Origin: Rhodoblastus acidophilus
GTDB lineage: Bacteria > Pseudomonadota > Alphaproteobacteria > Rhizobiales > Beijerinckiaceae
DNA length: 64,000 nucleotides
Direction: 5' to 3'
Assembly: GCF_009720655.1 (NCBI RefSeq)
Contig: NZ_WNKS01000019.1
Location: 1 to 64,000 of the forward strand
Position 1 is the stretch's first letter; each line of letters starts with the position of its first letter. Shown piece by piece: positions 1 through 8,294 of the stretch. The translations under genes were made by a program, and so were the position numbers. Under the pieces are notes generated by a model. The model was not told the DNA's origin, did no database searches, and saw only the letters and a list, made by a program, of their open reading frames with translations.

Positions 1-1059
1 CTGACCACGGATCAGGCGCATGCGCTGACCTCCGTTCAGGCGGCGGCGCTGAGCAGCGCCAGCGTGGTGGCGCTGACCTCCGCCCAGGCGGCTGTTCTGA
101 CCACCGGCGCGCTCGCGGCTCTGACGACGAGCCAGATCTCGGCGATGGAGACGGTCGACCTCGCCGCTCTGTCGACGGCGCAGATCGCCGCGGTGACCTC
201 GAGCCAGATCGGCGCGCTGACCACGGCCGAAGCGGTGGCTCTGACGACCAACCAGGTTCACGCCCTGAGCTCCGGCCAGGCGGCCGCGCTGAGCAGCGCC
301 GCTTTGGCGGCGATGTCGACGGCCCAGGTGTCGGTGCTGACGACCGCGGCGACGGCGGCGCTGAAGGCCGCGCAGGTCGCGGCCCTGACCTCGGCCCAGA
401 CCGCGGCGCTGACCACGGATCAGGTTCGCGCGCTGACCTCCGCGCAGGCGGCGGCGATTGAGACCGTGGATCTGGCGGCGTTGTCGACGGCTCAGGTCGT
501 GGTTTTGACCACGAGCGATGTCGCGGCCCTGATCGGGGCGCAGATTGGCGCGTTGAAGAGCGATCAGTTTGCGGCCCTTTCGACCGATCAGATGCATGTT
601 TTGTCGTCAACTCAACTTGCGTCTCTGTCGACGGCCGACGTCGCGGTCATCAGCAACTCGAAGATCACCGCGCTTGCGCTGAACGCCATTGTGGGATTGA
701 CCACGGCGCAGGTCACGAACCTGACGACCGCCGCCGTCGCCGCCCTCAGCACCGGTCAGGTCAACGCGTTGCTGTCCAGTCAGGTCGGCGCCATGACCAG
801 CGCTCAGTTCCAGGCCCTGGGCTCAAGCCAGGTCGCCGCGCTGAAGTCTTCACAGGTTGCTGCGCTGACCACAGCTGAGATCGACGTGTTGACGACCGAT
901 GAGATTGCGGCGATCAGCACTGCGGCCTTGCCGGGACTGACGACCACAGACATCTTGAGCATGACCAGCACCCAGGCGCAGGCCTTCACGACCGCCCAGT
1001 TCCAAGCGCTGAGCACGTCTCAGGCGGATGCGGTTCTCCTCGCCTATCTGAACAGCTAA
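1..1059 (+). CDS. octapeptide-repeat Ser/Thr-rich protein, 3' part only
   Basis: The frame is open from the first base of the window, so the N-terminus is missing. The visible 352 residues divide into 44 consecutive octads with no insertion or deletion. The pattern is roughly Leu, Thr/Ser, Thr/Ser, x, Gln, Val/Ile, x, Ala. Two blocks sharing ETVDLAALSTAQ lie 13 octads apart, which suggests growth by segmental duplication. There is no Cys, no membrane segment and no recognisable C-terminal anchor; the chain ends AYLNS. I cannot name a family or fold, and the composition is that of a large surface or secreted repeat protein. The next gene on the same strand is an OGT/SPINDLY-type glycosyltransferase, so the many Thr/Ser residues are plausible O-glycosylation sites. 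That link is inference. Confidence 0.8.
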   Translation: MTTDQAHALTSVQAAALSSASVVALTSAQAAVLTTGALAALTTSQISAMETVDLAALSTAQIAAVTSSQIGALTTAEAVALTTNQVHALSSGQAAALSSAALAAMSTAQVSVLTTAATAALKAAQVAALTSAQTAALTTDQVRALTSAQAAAIETVDLAALSTAQVVVLTTSDVAALIGAQIGALKSDQFAALSTDQMHVLSSTQLASLSTADVAVISNSKITALALNAIVGLTTAQVTNLTTAAVAALSTGQVNALLSSQVGAMTSAQFQALGSSQVAALKSSQVAALTTAEIDVLTTDEIAAISTAALPGLTTTDILSMTSTQAQAFTTAQFQALSTSQADAVLLAYLNS

Positions 1060-1065
1060 TATGAT

Positions 1066-1091
1066 ACGGCGCCGCCCACGGGCGGCGCCGT
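1066..1091 (+). terminator. strong hairpin after the repeat-protein gene
   Basis: An 11-bp perfect inverted repeat (ACGGCGCCGCC and its complement) with a 4-nt loop starts seven bases after the stop codon. No T-run follows, so it may stabilise the 3' end of the message or mark a factor-dependent terminator. Confidence 0.45.
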
Positions 1092-1209
1092 CCCGCTGGC
1101 GCAAGCTCGCGGGCAAGCAAGCCCGAGGCAAGGTCGGTGTCCCAGAAAGGGACGAGGCGGCAGGCTTACGCCCGCGCGCCCGGTTTCAAACCACGAACGA
1201 GCCTCACAC

Positions 1210-3291
1210 GTGCCGAAGACAGCGACGCTCACAGTGCAAGAGACTGCGCCACAGGCGCAGCAGGACCTGCCTCTCCTCAACTCGCCCTTCCTCGAACTCG
1301 CCGCGCGCATCAAGCTTCGAGCTTTTCCTCTTGGAGATCTCATCCAGGCGGCGGAGGGGCTGAAGGCTCTTGGCCTGCCGCAGCAGGCGGCCGACCTCTA
1401 CAACATGTGGATCGCCTATAACAACGAAGACAAGTTCGTTCATTTCGCCTGTTTCAATTATGCGGTCGCGCTGCGCGAACTCGGCGATCTCCCCGGATCG
1501 ATCAACGCCCTGCGCGCCTGCTTGCACATCGATCCCTCCTTCGGCGCCGCGCATGTCAATCTCGGCCGCGCGTTTGAGGATGCTGGCCTGATCCCGGACG
1601 CCGTGCAGAAGTGGCGAAATTACCTCGAAGCGACAGCGGCAATTACGCCCGAGCGCGCCCAGCACCGGTTGATGGCGCTTCAGCATCTTGGCCGCGTCTA
1701 CGAGAATTCCGAATTGCTGCAGGAGTCGGAAACCATCCTGCGCCAGGCGATCGAACTGCGGCCGGAGCGCACCGAGGCGGGCCAGCACTGGCTCGCATTG
1801 CGCCAGCGCCAATGCAAGTGGCCAGTGCTTACGCCTTCGGACCAGGTCTCGCAGGCGCAATTGATCGAGGCTATGTCGCCCATGGCGTTGGCGGTTTTCG
1901 CCGACGATCCGATGTTCCAGCTCGCCAAGGCCTATCGCTACGGCAAGTCGTTGGTCGGCAAGCGCGAGGAGGCGCCCTTCCAATGCGAGCCGCGTCCGAA
2001 ATCGGGGGGGCGCGGCCGTCTGCGCATCGGCTATCTGTCCTCCGATTTGCGCGCTCACGCGGTCGGTTTTGCCCTCAGTGAAGTCCTCGAATTGCATGAT
2101 AAATCGCGCGTTGAAACCTTTGGCTATTACTGCGGCGAGCCCAAGAGCGACTGTCCGGTGCAGATCCGTATCCGCGCCGCGCTCGACGGATGGCGCGACA
2201 TTTCCGCGATAAGCGATCGCGCAGCGGCGGAGGCCATCCTGCGGGACGAGATCGACATTCTGGTTGATGTGAACGGCTACACCAAGCACGCGCGCACAAA
2301 GATCTTCTCCTGGCGTCCGGCGCCGGTGATCGTAAACTGGTGCGGCTATCCCGGCACGATGGGCACACCCTATCATCAATATTGCATCACCGACGCGCGC
2401 ATCGCGCCGCCCGGGTCCGAGCGTTATTTTTCCGAACGCGTGTTGCGCATTCCTTGCAATCAACCAATCGACCGAAAGCGCGCCATCGATCCGTCGCCGA
2501 CGCGCGCACAGGCGGGCCTTCCTGAAGGCGCCTTCGTCTACGCCTGTTTCAATGGCATGCAAAAGCTGACGCGCGCCGTTTTCGCGCGGTGGATGCGCAT
2601 CCTCGCGGAAACGCCGGGCAGCGTGCTTTGGCTGCTGACGGGAACGCCCGACACCAACAAGCGACTTCAGGATGCGGCAGCCGCTGCGAGTGTTGCGCCC
2701 GAGCGACTTCTGTTCGCGCCCAAGGCGGGGAATTCAGCGCATCTCGCGCGCATCGCGCTTGCCGATCTGTTCCTCGACACTGCGCCCTATGGCGCGCATT
2801 CGACCGCCGCGGATTCGCTCACTGTCGGCCTGCCGATCCTGACCGTGCCCGGGCGCAGTTTCGCCTCGCGTTTCTGCGCCAGCGTGGTCGCCGCCGCAGG
2901 GCTCGACGATCTGATTTGCGCCAATGCGGAGGACTATGTGCAGCGCGCCATCGCCTTCGGTCGCAATCCGCAAAGCCTTGCGGCCTATCGGCAAAGGCTG
3001 ACGCCGCAAGCGCGCGAAGGCAGCGTGCTGCGCGACATCCCCGCGCTGGTGCTCGGGCTTGAAGCCTGTTTCGAGCAGATGCAGTTGGAGCGCGAACAGG
3101 GCCTGACGCCGACGCCCGATCTGACCAATCTCGATCTCTACTACGAGATCGGCGCCGCGCTGGATCTCGAGGCGGTCGACCAGCTTGACGACGCTGCTTA
3201 CGAGCGCGTCTATCGCGACCGGCTGGAGCTGTTGAACAAGCACCATCCGATCCCCCGCGACAATAGGTTTTGGCGCGCGCAAGACGCGTGA
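1210..3291 (+). CDS. TPR-containing O-GlcNAc transferase-like (SPINDLY/GT41) glycosyltransferase
   Basis: This 693-residue protein has TPR-like helical repeats at about residues 40-195 and a GT41 catalytic region from about 270. Family signatures visible are RIGYLSSDLRAHAVGF (272-287, with the conserved His), DVNGYTKHAR (353-362), NWCGYPGTMGTP (376-387) and the late block TAPYGAHSTAADSL (524-537). Known family members transfer a sugar from a nucleotide donor to protein Ser, Thr or Asn in the cytoplasm. The start is a GTG; upstream candidates are no better. It follows the Ser/Thr-rich octad-repeat gene by 150 bp, making that protein a candidate acceptor (inference). A palindromic element is inserted exactly at its stop codon. 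Confidence 0.88.
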   Translation: MPKTATLTVQETAPQAQQDLPLLNSPFLELAARIKLRAFPLGDLIQAAEGLKALGLPQQAADLYNMWIAYNNEDKFVHFACFNYAVALRELGDLPGSINALRACLHIDPSFGAAHVNLGRAFEDAGLIPDAVQKWRNYLEATAAITPERAQHRLMALQHLGRVYENSELLQESETILRQAIELRPERTEAGQHWLALRQRQCKWPVLTPSDQVSQAQLIEAMSPMALAVFADDPMFQLAKAYRYGKSLVGKREEAPFQCEPRPKSGGRGRLRIGYLSSDLRAHAVGFALSEVLELHDKSRVETFGYYCGEPKSDCPVQIRIRAALDGWRDISAISDRAAAEAILRDEIDILVDVNGYTKHARTKIFSWRPAPVIVNWCGYPGTMGTPYHQYCITDARIAPPGSERYFSERVLRIPCNQPIDRKRAIDPSPTRAQAGLPEGAFVYACFNGMQKLTRAVFARWMRILAETPGSVLWLLTGTPDTNKRLQDAAAAASVAPERLLFAPKAGNSAHLARIALADLFLDTAPYGAHSTAADSLTVGLPILTVPGRSFASRFCASVVAAAGLDDLICANAEDYVQRAIAFGRNPQSLAAYRQRLTPQAREGSVLRDIPALVLGLEACFEQMQLEREQGLTPTPDLTNLDLYYEIGAALDLEAVDQLDDAAYERVYRDRLELLNKHHPIPRDNRFWRAQDA

Positions 3292-3292
3292 T

Positions 3293-3414
3293 ACGATTTC
3301 CGAACGATCAGTTCGGAAATTGTATTCCACTCGCGCGGACATCCGCCCTTCGCCTGGAGGATTTCCGCGCGATTTCGTTTTCGCGGATCGCGAAGCGATC
3401 TTGCTGAAACCGTA
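3293..3414. repeat. palindromic three-hairpin element, full copy A
   Basis: The 122-bp core begins ACG and ends CGTA. It is flanked by TGAT on the left, which contains the stop codon of the glycosyltransferase gene, and TGAC on the right. It is nearly identical to the copies at 13770-13891 and 45523-45644. The core holds three successive hairpins; the middle one has a stem of about 12 bp. The remaining stretch, 3419-3644, holds no gene that I can support. Confidence 0.92.
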
Positions 3415-3644
3415 TGACGTTCTGACATCGAAGCGAATTTGAATGGCCCGCCGGCGCGCGGGCCATATTCATGTCCTGTGGCCGCGCCAGTCTTGATCGC
3501 GCCGCCGCCGGGGAAGCGTCCACGGTTCAGCTACGGACAAGCTCCACATCTTAATCATGTCTAGCGCTCGATGCGCGGATTCGACCCTTCCCGACCAGGG
3601 TTCGCGACGGCATCCGGTCCATCACTCGAAAGGCTCCTCCAGCC

Positions 3645-4352
3645 ATGAATGTCGCCTTGCTTGTCAGAGGACACAACATGCTCGACCGAGACCGGTTCGG
3701 GTTTCCCCTGGACAGTCGAGTCTGCATCGAACGCTTCGTCGAATATCTGTTGCGGCCCTTGCAAGCGGAGCATCAGGTCAAGGTCTATTTGGTCACATTC
3801 GACAGCCCGGCCGTTCAGGCCTGGACCGAGGCCCTCAATCCGGAAATCGTCACCTTGCTCGACCCCAAGGTCGGCAATCAGATCACGACCTTCACGCGGG
3901 GGCTTCAAGACGTCTACGCGCACAATCCCGACCTCGACTGCATCATCGCCGTGCGCTTCGATCTTCTCTATCTGAAGCCGTTCAACGAATGGGGCGTCAA
4001 GCTGAGCCGCGACCAGATCGTCTTCCCCTGGCGCGAATACAGACATTACTGGAGAGACCACAAGAGGGTCGGCGACGCCATCCACATCGTCGGCAAGAAT
4101 GCAGTGCCCGCCTTCTTCAACGCCCTGCAAAGCATGGGTCTTCTCAGGCACCACATGCATCTTCTCTACTACATCGTCACGCTGGTCTATCCCAACCTCT
4201 CCTTCATCGACGACGGATTCTGGGACAGCAACACCGTGTTCAACAATCCCGAATGTTTCAATCCGATCTACCAGCTTTGCAACCGTCCCCGGCTCGATAT
4301 TCCGCCGGGCAATCTGAACATGGTCATTCCGGAAATTCAGGGTCCGGATTGA
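3645..4352 (+). CDS. hypothetical protein of the glycan locus, possible glycosyltransferase-like
   Basis: A 235-residue soluble protein. It starts MNVALLVRGH, a beta-strand opening common in nucleotide-sugar-dependent enzymes and polysaccharide-locus proteins. The block CIIAVRFDLLYLKPF near residue 105 resembles the strand carrying an acidic metal-binding motif in GT-A folds, but no clear DxD is present. It begins the run of same-strand genes that continues to 10233 and precedes the NTF2-like gene by 84 bp. I do not recognise the family with certainty; the locus suggests a role in sugar transfer or modification. Confidence 0.7.
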   Translation: MNVALLVRGHNMLDRDRFGFPLDSRVCIERFVEYLLRPLQAEHQVKVYLVTFDSPAVQAWTEALNPEIVTLLDPKVGNQITTFTRGLQDVYAHNPDLDCIIAVRFDLLYLKPFNEWGVKLSRDQIVFPWREYRHYWRDHKRVGDAIHIVGKNAVPAFFNALQSMGLLRHHMHLLYYIVTLVYPNLSFIDDGFWDSNTVFNNPECFNPIYQLCNRPRLDIPPGNLNMVIPEIQGPD

Positions 4353-4436
4353 TGTCCGGCGATCGGCCTCCCGCGAGGACATTTGGTTTTGGCGAGAGGC
4401 GCCGTGGCGCCAGGAATTCGGCGGAGGGAGTGCAAG

Positions 4437-4787
4437 ATGGCTGACGATCAACGGCATGATTTGAGGAACGAGACGCTGCGCTATGCGACGCTTGTCTCGG
4501 AGCGCGACCTGACCAATGTCGCGGTCATGCTGCACGACGACGCCGTGCTGTTCGACCCCGGCGAAAAGGAAATCGTCGGTAAGCAAAGCATCGTCGCCTT
4601 CATGGGCAAATTGTTCGCGCTCGATCCCGTGTTTCGCTGCGAGGTCGCGAACATCTGGCTCGATGGCGCCGTCTCGATCCTCGAGTTCCAACTCACGATC
4701 GGGTCCGCTCGCATCGCGGGCGTCGATGTCATCGAATGGCGCGACGGGCGCATCGCCAGAATTCGCGCTTACGTCGACCCGGTTTGA
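4437..4787 (+). CDS. SnoaL/NTF2-like family protein
   Basis: This 116-residue protein has the usual length and layout of small NTF2-fold proteins: an N-terminal helix, ADD and YATLVSERD motifs, then strands such as DAVLFDPGEKEIVGKQSIVAFM and a final strand ending RIRAYVDPV. The ATG at 4437 follows GGAGGGAG at good spacing; an upstream in-frame start at 4383 lacks this. NTF2-like proteins may be isomerases, hydrolases or binding proteins, so no specific reaction can be assigned. It is 12 bp upstream of the KdsC-like phosphatase, and co-expression is likely. Confidence 0.75.
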   Translation: MADDQRHDLRNETLRYATLVSERDLTNVAVMLHDDAVLFDPGEKEIVGKQSIVAFMGKLFALDPVFRCEVANIWLDGAVSILEFQLTIGSARIAGVDVIEWRDGRIARIRAYVDPV

Positions 4788-4799
4788 AGGACATGACGC

Positions 4800-5342
4800 A
4801 TGACAGCCACTGAAGCCGCCCCGAAGCCTCAAGTTTTCATCCTTGATGTCGATGGCGTGATGACCGATGGCGCGCAGTATTACACCGCCGAGGGCAAGCT
4901 GATGAAACGCTTCGGGCCCGACGATCACGACGCCCTCAGTCTCATCAAGAAGCGCATCGAGATCCGCTTCGTCTCGGGCGACGCGCGCGGCTTCGAGATT
5001 TCCCGCCGGCGGATCGAGACGGACATGAAGTTTCCACTCGACCTCGTCAGCACCCATGACCGCGTGGCGTGGATCGCCGAGCGCTATCCGCTCGACCGGG
5101 TGATCTACATGGGGGACGGCCTTTTCGATGCGCTGGTCTTTCGCAGGATCGCTTACGGGATCGCTCCGGCGGACGCCGACCCTGCGGCGCTTCATCACGC
5201 CAATCATGTCACGCGGCGTCCCGGCGGCCATCGGGCCGTGGCGGAAGCCTGCATGCACGTGATGACGAAGTTTTTTGACGGTTTCGACGTCCTGGGCGTC
5301 GACGTCGCCGGCTATGAGGTTTCGGGCGGATGGACAGCATAA
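4800..5342 (+). CDS. KdsC-like HAD phosphatase
   Basis: This 180-residue HAD-superfamily protein has motif I DVDGVMTDG (D16, D18), motif II in FVSGDARG and motif IV GDGLFD (D106, D110). Length and the DVDGVMTDG signature match the cap-less KdsC/CMP-sugar phosphatase-type family, which removes phosphate from sugar-acid phosphates such as KDO-8-phosphate. No KDO synthase is nearby; instead the gene overlaps the GatZ-like gene by 13 bp. The substrate is therefore probably a different phosphosugar made by the neighbouring aldolase-family protein (inference). Confidence 0.8.
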   Translation: MTATEAAPKPQVFILDVDGVMTDGAQYYTAEGKLMKRFGPDDHDALSLIKKRIEIRFVSGDARGFEISRRRIETDMKFPLDLVSTHDRVAWIAERYPLDRVIYMGDGLFDALVFRRIAYGIAPADADPAALHHANHVTRRPGGHRAVAEACMHVMTKFFDGFDVLGVDVAGYEVSGGWTA

Positions 5343-6511
5343 TTCGCAAAAGGCTCGCCGAGCAGCTTTCTCATCGTCCGTGCACCTTGCTCGGCGTCGG
5401 GCCGATGAGCCTCAATTGCGTCGATGCGGCGATTGGGCTCGCCAATCGGCACGATGTGGATCTGATGCTCGTCGCAAGCCGTCGGCAGATCGACACGGAT
5501 CGGCTGGGCGGCGGCTATGTCAATGGCTGGAACGCCTCGCGTTTCGCCGAATATGTCCGCCAGCGCGACGTGGGGGGCCACATCCTGCTGTCGCGCGATC
5601 ATGGCGGTCCCTGGCAGAACACGGAAGAGATCAAGCGCGGTTACGACGCCACGTCCGCGATGGATTCGGCGCGCGCTTCCTACGAAGAAGACATAGCCGC
5701 GGGCTATTGCGTCATCCATATCGATCCCAGCGTCGGGCCCGACGGCGGCGCCCCCTCGTTCGAGGACGTGCTGGAGCGTCTGTTCACGCTCTACGAATTC
5801 TGTTGGAAAACCGCGCGCCGCATGGGGCGCGACATCGTCTTCGAAATCGGCACGGAAGAGCAGGACGCCGTGTCCCAGGCGCTCGACAGCCTGTGTGCGC
5901 TGATCACCCAGGTGACGAAATTTTGCAGGGGAAACAACCTGCCTCTGCCCTTCTTCGTCGTGGCGCAGACCGGCACCAAAGTCATGGAGACCGTCAATGT
6001 CGGCTCCATGAACAGCCCTTATCGCATTGCCGAGGAGGTGCCCTCCACGGTCCATCTGCCTGGCGTGCTCGCGATTCTCAACCATTTCGGTCTGCATCTC
6101 AAGCAGCACAACACCGATTATGTCTCCGATGAGGTGGTCGGTTGGCATTCCTGGCTGGGCATTCACGCGGCGAATGTGGCGCCGGAGTTCGGCGTCGTGG
6201 AATCGCGCGCCTTGCTGCATGTGCTGGAATCCCAGCGCCTGAACGTCTTGCGCGATCGCTTCCTGGAGATCGCCTACGAGACGAAGAAGTGGGAAAAATG
6301 GATGTTGCCGTCGACGACGGCGACCGACCGTCAGAAAGCGGTGATCGCCGGTCACTACACGTTTTCGACGCCTGCCTTCCTGGAGCTCAAGGCCCAAGTC
6401 CAGTCACGGCTCAACGGTTCGGGCGTCGTGCTCGATGACGTCCTGCGCTCTTGGGTCGAAGCGTCGATCGCCCGCTACCTTTTCGGCTTCCGTCTGGTGA
6501 ACCAAGCATGA
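5330..6511 (+). CDS. GatZ/KbaZ-like (tagatose-bisphosphate aldolase family) protein
   Basis: A 393-residue protein that I match to the GatZ/KbaZ family from its pattern. It has an SRRQID...GGGYVNGW block (about 48-65), a LSRDHGGPW motif near residue 88, an AGYCVIHID strand near 125, and FEIGTEEQ near 174. In enteric bacteria this family is the non-catalytic partner of the class II aldolases GatY/KbaY; no such partner is seen here. The gene overlaps its upstream neighbour by 13 bp and its downstream neighbour by 4 bp (ATGA), so it is translationally coupled within the glycan locus. It may form or split a keto- or amino-sugar carbon chain before dephosphorylation and nucleotide activation. The exact reaction is unknown. 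Confidence 0.7.
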   Translation: MDSIIRKRLAEQLSHRPCTLLGVGPMSLNCVDAAIGLANRHDVDLMLVASRRQIDTDRLGGGYVNGWNASRFAEYVRQRDVGGHILLSRDHGGPWQNTEEIKRGYDATSAMDSARASYEEDIAAGYCVIHIDPSVGPDGGAPSFEDVLERLFTLYEFCWKTARRMGRDIVFEIGTEEQDAVSQALDSLCALITQVTKFCRGNNLPLPFFVVAQTGTKVMETVNVGSMNSPYRIAEEVPSTVHLPGVLAILNHFGLHLKQHNTDYVSDEVVGWHSWLGIHAANVAPEFGVVESRALLHVLESQRLNVLRDRFLEIAYETKKWEKWMLPSTTATDRQKAVIAGHYTFSTPAFLELKAQVQSRLNGSGVVLDDVLRSWVEASIARYLFGFRLVNQA

Positions 6512-7389
6512 AACCGCGCATCGCCACCATCATCCTGAACCGAAACATGCCGGAGTCGACGGACGCGCTGGTCGATTTCCTGCAGAACTGCAACAATGGC
6601 GAACAGGACATTTATGTGGTCGAGAGCGGCTCAGCCCGCGGCCGCCTGTCCCGCTATTACAGTTTCTGGGCGAATTCGGAGGAAGCCCGGCGCGACGGAT
6701 TGCGCTGGCCGCGCGGGTTCAATTACGGCCTGTTCGAATTGTTCAAGGCGGGCAAGTTCTTCGATTACGACTATTTCTTTCTCGTCTGCAACGACGTCGT
6801 CTTCCTCGACAATCCGATCCCGCCGATGCTGAGCGAAATGGATGCGCATGGCAAGGTCGGGATCTTGTCGCCCTGCGCCGAAAACTGGCAGGAACAGTCG
6901 ATGATCGGCGAGGCCTCCACCGCCTATGTCTGGCACATCAATCACCTCGCGTGGATGGTGCGGCGCTCCTTCATTGAAACGGTGAAGGAAACCGAGAATC
7001 CCGGTCCGCTCAACTTTCTCTATGACGGAAGCAATTTCCGCGGCTATGGCGTCGATCTGGAGCTGATCATCAAGGGCTATGTCAACGACTACGCCACGGC
7101 GGTGACGACCAAGTCGATGATCCGCGAGAACACCGACATCCTGCGCTGCAAGGCGGATCTGATGCAGACCGACCCTTTCACGATCAACCAGCGCCGCGTC
7201 TTCGAGGAAGGTCGGCAATGGATGCGACGCAAATACGGTTTCACGACGCGCATGCACATGAACCATTACGCGTCGACCTTCTACGATCGCTTTTTCCGGA
7301 TCAATCCCGAATGCCAATGCTACCGCCTGTCTTCGGCGACCGAGCGGTTGCTGGCGACACTCGCACCCCTGGAGGCTGAGCCGTGCTGA
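6508..7389 (+). CDS. glycosyltransferase family 2-like protein
   Basis: A 293-residue GT-A-type protein. It opens with the Rossmann-like strand RIATIILNRNMPESTDALVDF and continues with IYVVESGS. The block YFFLVCNDVVFLDNP (about 89-103) replaces the canonical DxD with NDV. A cytoplasmic inverting transfer of an activated sugar onto a glycan or lipid carrier is expected. The ATG at 6508 overlaps the previous stop as ATGA; an upstream in-frame start at 6451 would overlap much more. The gene overlaps the methyltransferase start by 7 bp. Confidence 0.75.
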   Translation: MKPRIATIILNRNMPESTDALVDFLQNCNNGEQDIYVVESGSARGRLSRYYSFWANSEEARRDGLRWPRGFNYGLFELFKAGKFFDYDYFFLVCNDVVFLDNPIPPMLSEMDAHGKVGILSPCAENWQEQSMIGEASTAYVWHINHLAWMVRRSFIETVKETENPGPLNFLYDGSNFRGYGVDLELIIKGYVNDYATAVTTKSMIRENTDILRCKADLMQTDPFTINQRRVFEEGRQWMRRKYGFTTRMHMNHYASTFYDRFFRINPECQCYRLSSATERLLATLAPLEAEPC

Positions 7390-8294
7390 CCGATGACCAC
7401 AAGACGCGCAAGCTGACGGCTTATTGGGACGACCTTGTCGGCGGCGACACCAGCCAATACAAGGAAGCTGTCCTCGATCACCTGATCACCACCTATCTCC
7501 CCGATTGCATCGAGACCATCCTCGACATCGGTTGCGGCACCAGCGACATCGCTTTCAAGCACCGGGATCGCCTGAAGGCGTCGAAATTCGTCTGCGCCGA
7601 TTACGACGCCGCCATTGTCGAACGCATGAAGGCGGAGCATGCGGGGCAGAATGTCGAATGGCGCGTCGGCGATATTTTCGTGATCGATCAGTGGGAGGAT
7701 CGGTTCGATCTCGTCTTCCTCCTCGACATGATCCATGAAATCTACTCCTTCTACGGTCGCGTCTCGCGCGACGCGCCGGGCGAGATCGACCATGAGCGCG
7801 GAAGCAAGGCGGTGCGCGACGCGCTCGCCTCGGTGGCGCGCATTGTCCGGCCGGGCGGCGGTATCGCCATCACAGACAATGTGTTGACCGCCGAAACGGG
7901 GCCGGTCACGGTTCGGATGCGGACGCCGCAGACGCGCGCCGCCGTGGAGCGTTTTCTCAGCGAATATCCGTCGCGGCGCATGAAGGTCGAACGCCCGCAG
8001 GACGATGTCATCGTCCTCGCCGCGCACGACTTCTGCATCCTGCTCACCCAATACAACAAGATCAAGACCGGGCAGGAGCACCGCTGGCGGGTCGAACAGC
8101 TGGAAATCCACCAATATCTCGACGAGGAGGGATATCGGCGGCTGTTCGATGAACTGGGCTTCGATCTGCACTGCGTGATCGGCACGCCGAAGCCGGCGCT
8201 CGACGAGTGGCGGTCCGATTTCGATGTTCTGGCGGGTCTGCCTGACCTTCCGCCCAAACGGGTCACGTTGCTCGCCACCAAGCGGCTCGGGTGA
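7383..8294 (+). CDS. class I SAM-dependent methyltransferase
   Basis: A 303-residue protein with motif I ILDIGCGTSD (46-55), an acidic residue at the end of strand 2 (VCADYD) and a motif IV-like strand FDLVFLLDMIHEIYSF. The start is a GTG inside the end of the glycosyltransferase gene. Its final TGA overlaps the next GTG start. In this setting it most likely methylates a sugar, a polyol or a glycan end, which can cap chain growth. The substrate is not visible from sequence. Confidence 0.8.
   Translation: MLTDDHKTRKLTAYWDDLVGGDTSQYKEAVLDHLITTYLPDCIETILDIGCGTSDIAFKHRDRLKASKFVCADYDAAIVERMKAEHAGQNVEWRVGDIFVIDQWEDRFDLVFLLDMIHEIYSFYGRVSRDAPGEIDHERGSKAVRDALASVARIVRPGGGIAITDNVLTAETGPVTVRMRTPQTRAAVERFLSEYPSRRMKVERPQDDVIVLAAHDFCILLTQYNKIKTGQEHRWRVEQLEIHQYLDEEGYRRLFDELGFDLHCVIGTPKPALDEWRSDFDVLAGLPDLPPKRVTLLATKRLG

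Noticed and set aside
1-1059. Tandem repeats considered as a CRISPR array or satellite
   Set aside because: The 24-bp period is codon-phased and degenerate at synonymous positions, so it reflects a repetitive protein.
5103-5131. Possible loss of a catalytic residue in the KdsC-like phosphatase (GDG instead of GDD)
   Set aside because: HAD motif IV also allows GDxxxD, and D106 and D110 satisfy it.
3561-5258. 565-residue open frame on the minus strand
   Set aside because: It lies antisense to several convincing genes and its translation is Arg/Asp/Glu-rich noise typical of opposite-strand frames in GC-rich DNA.
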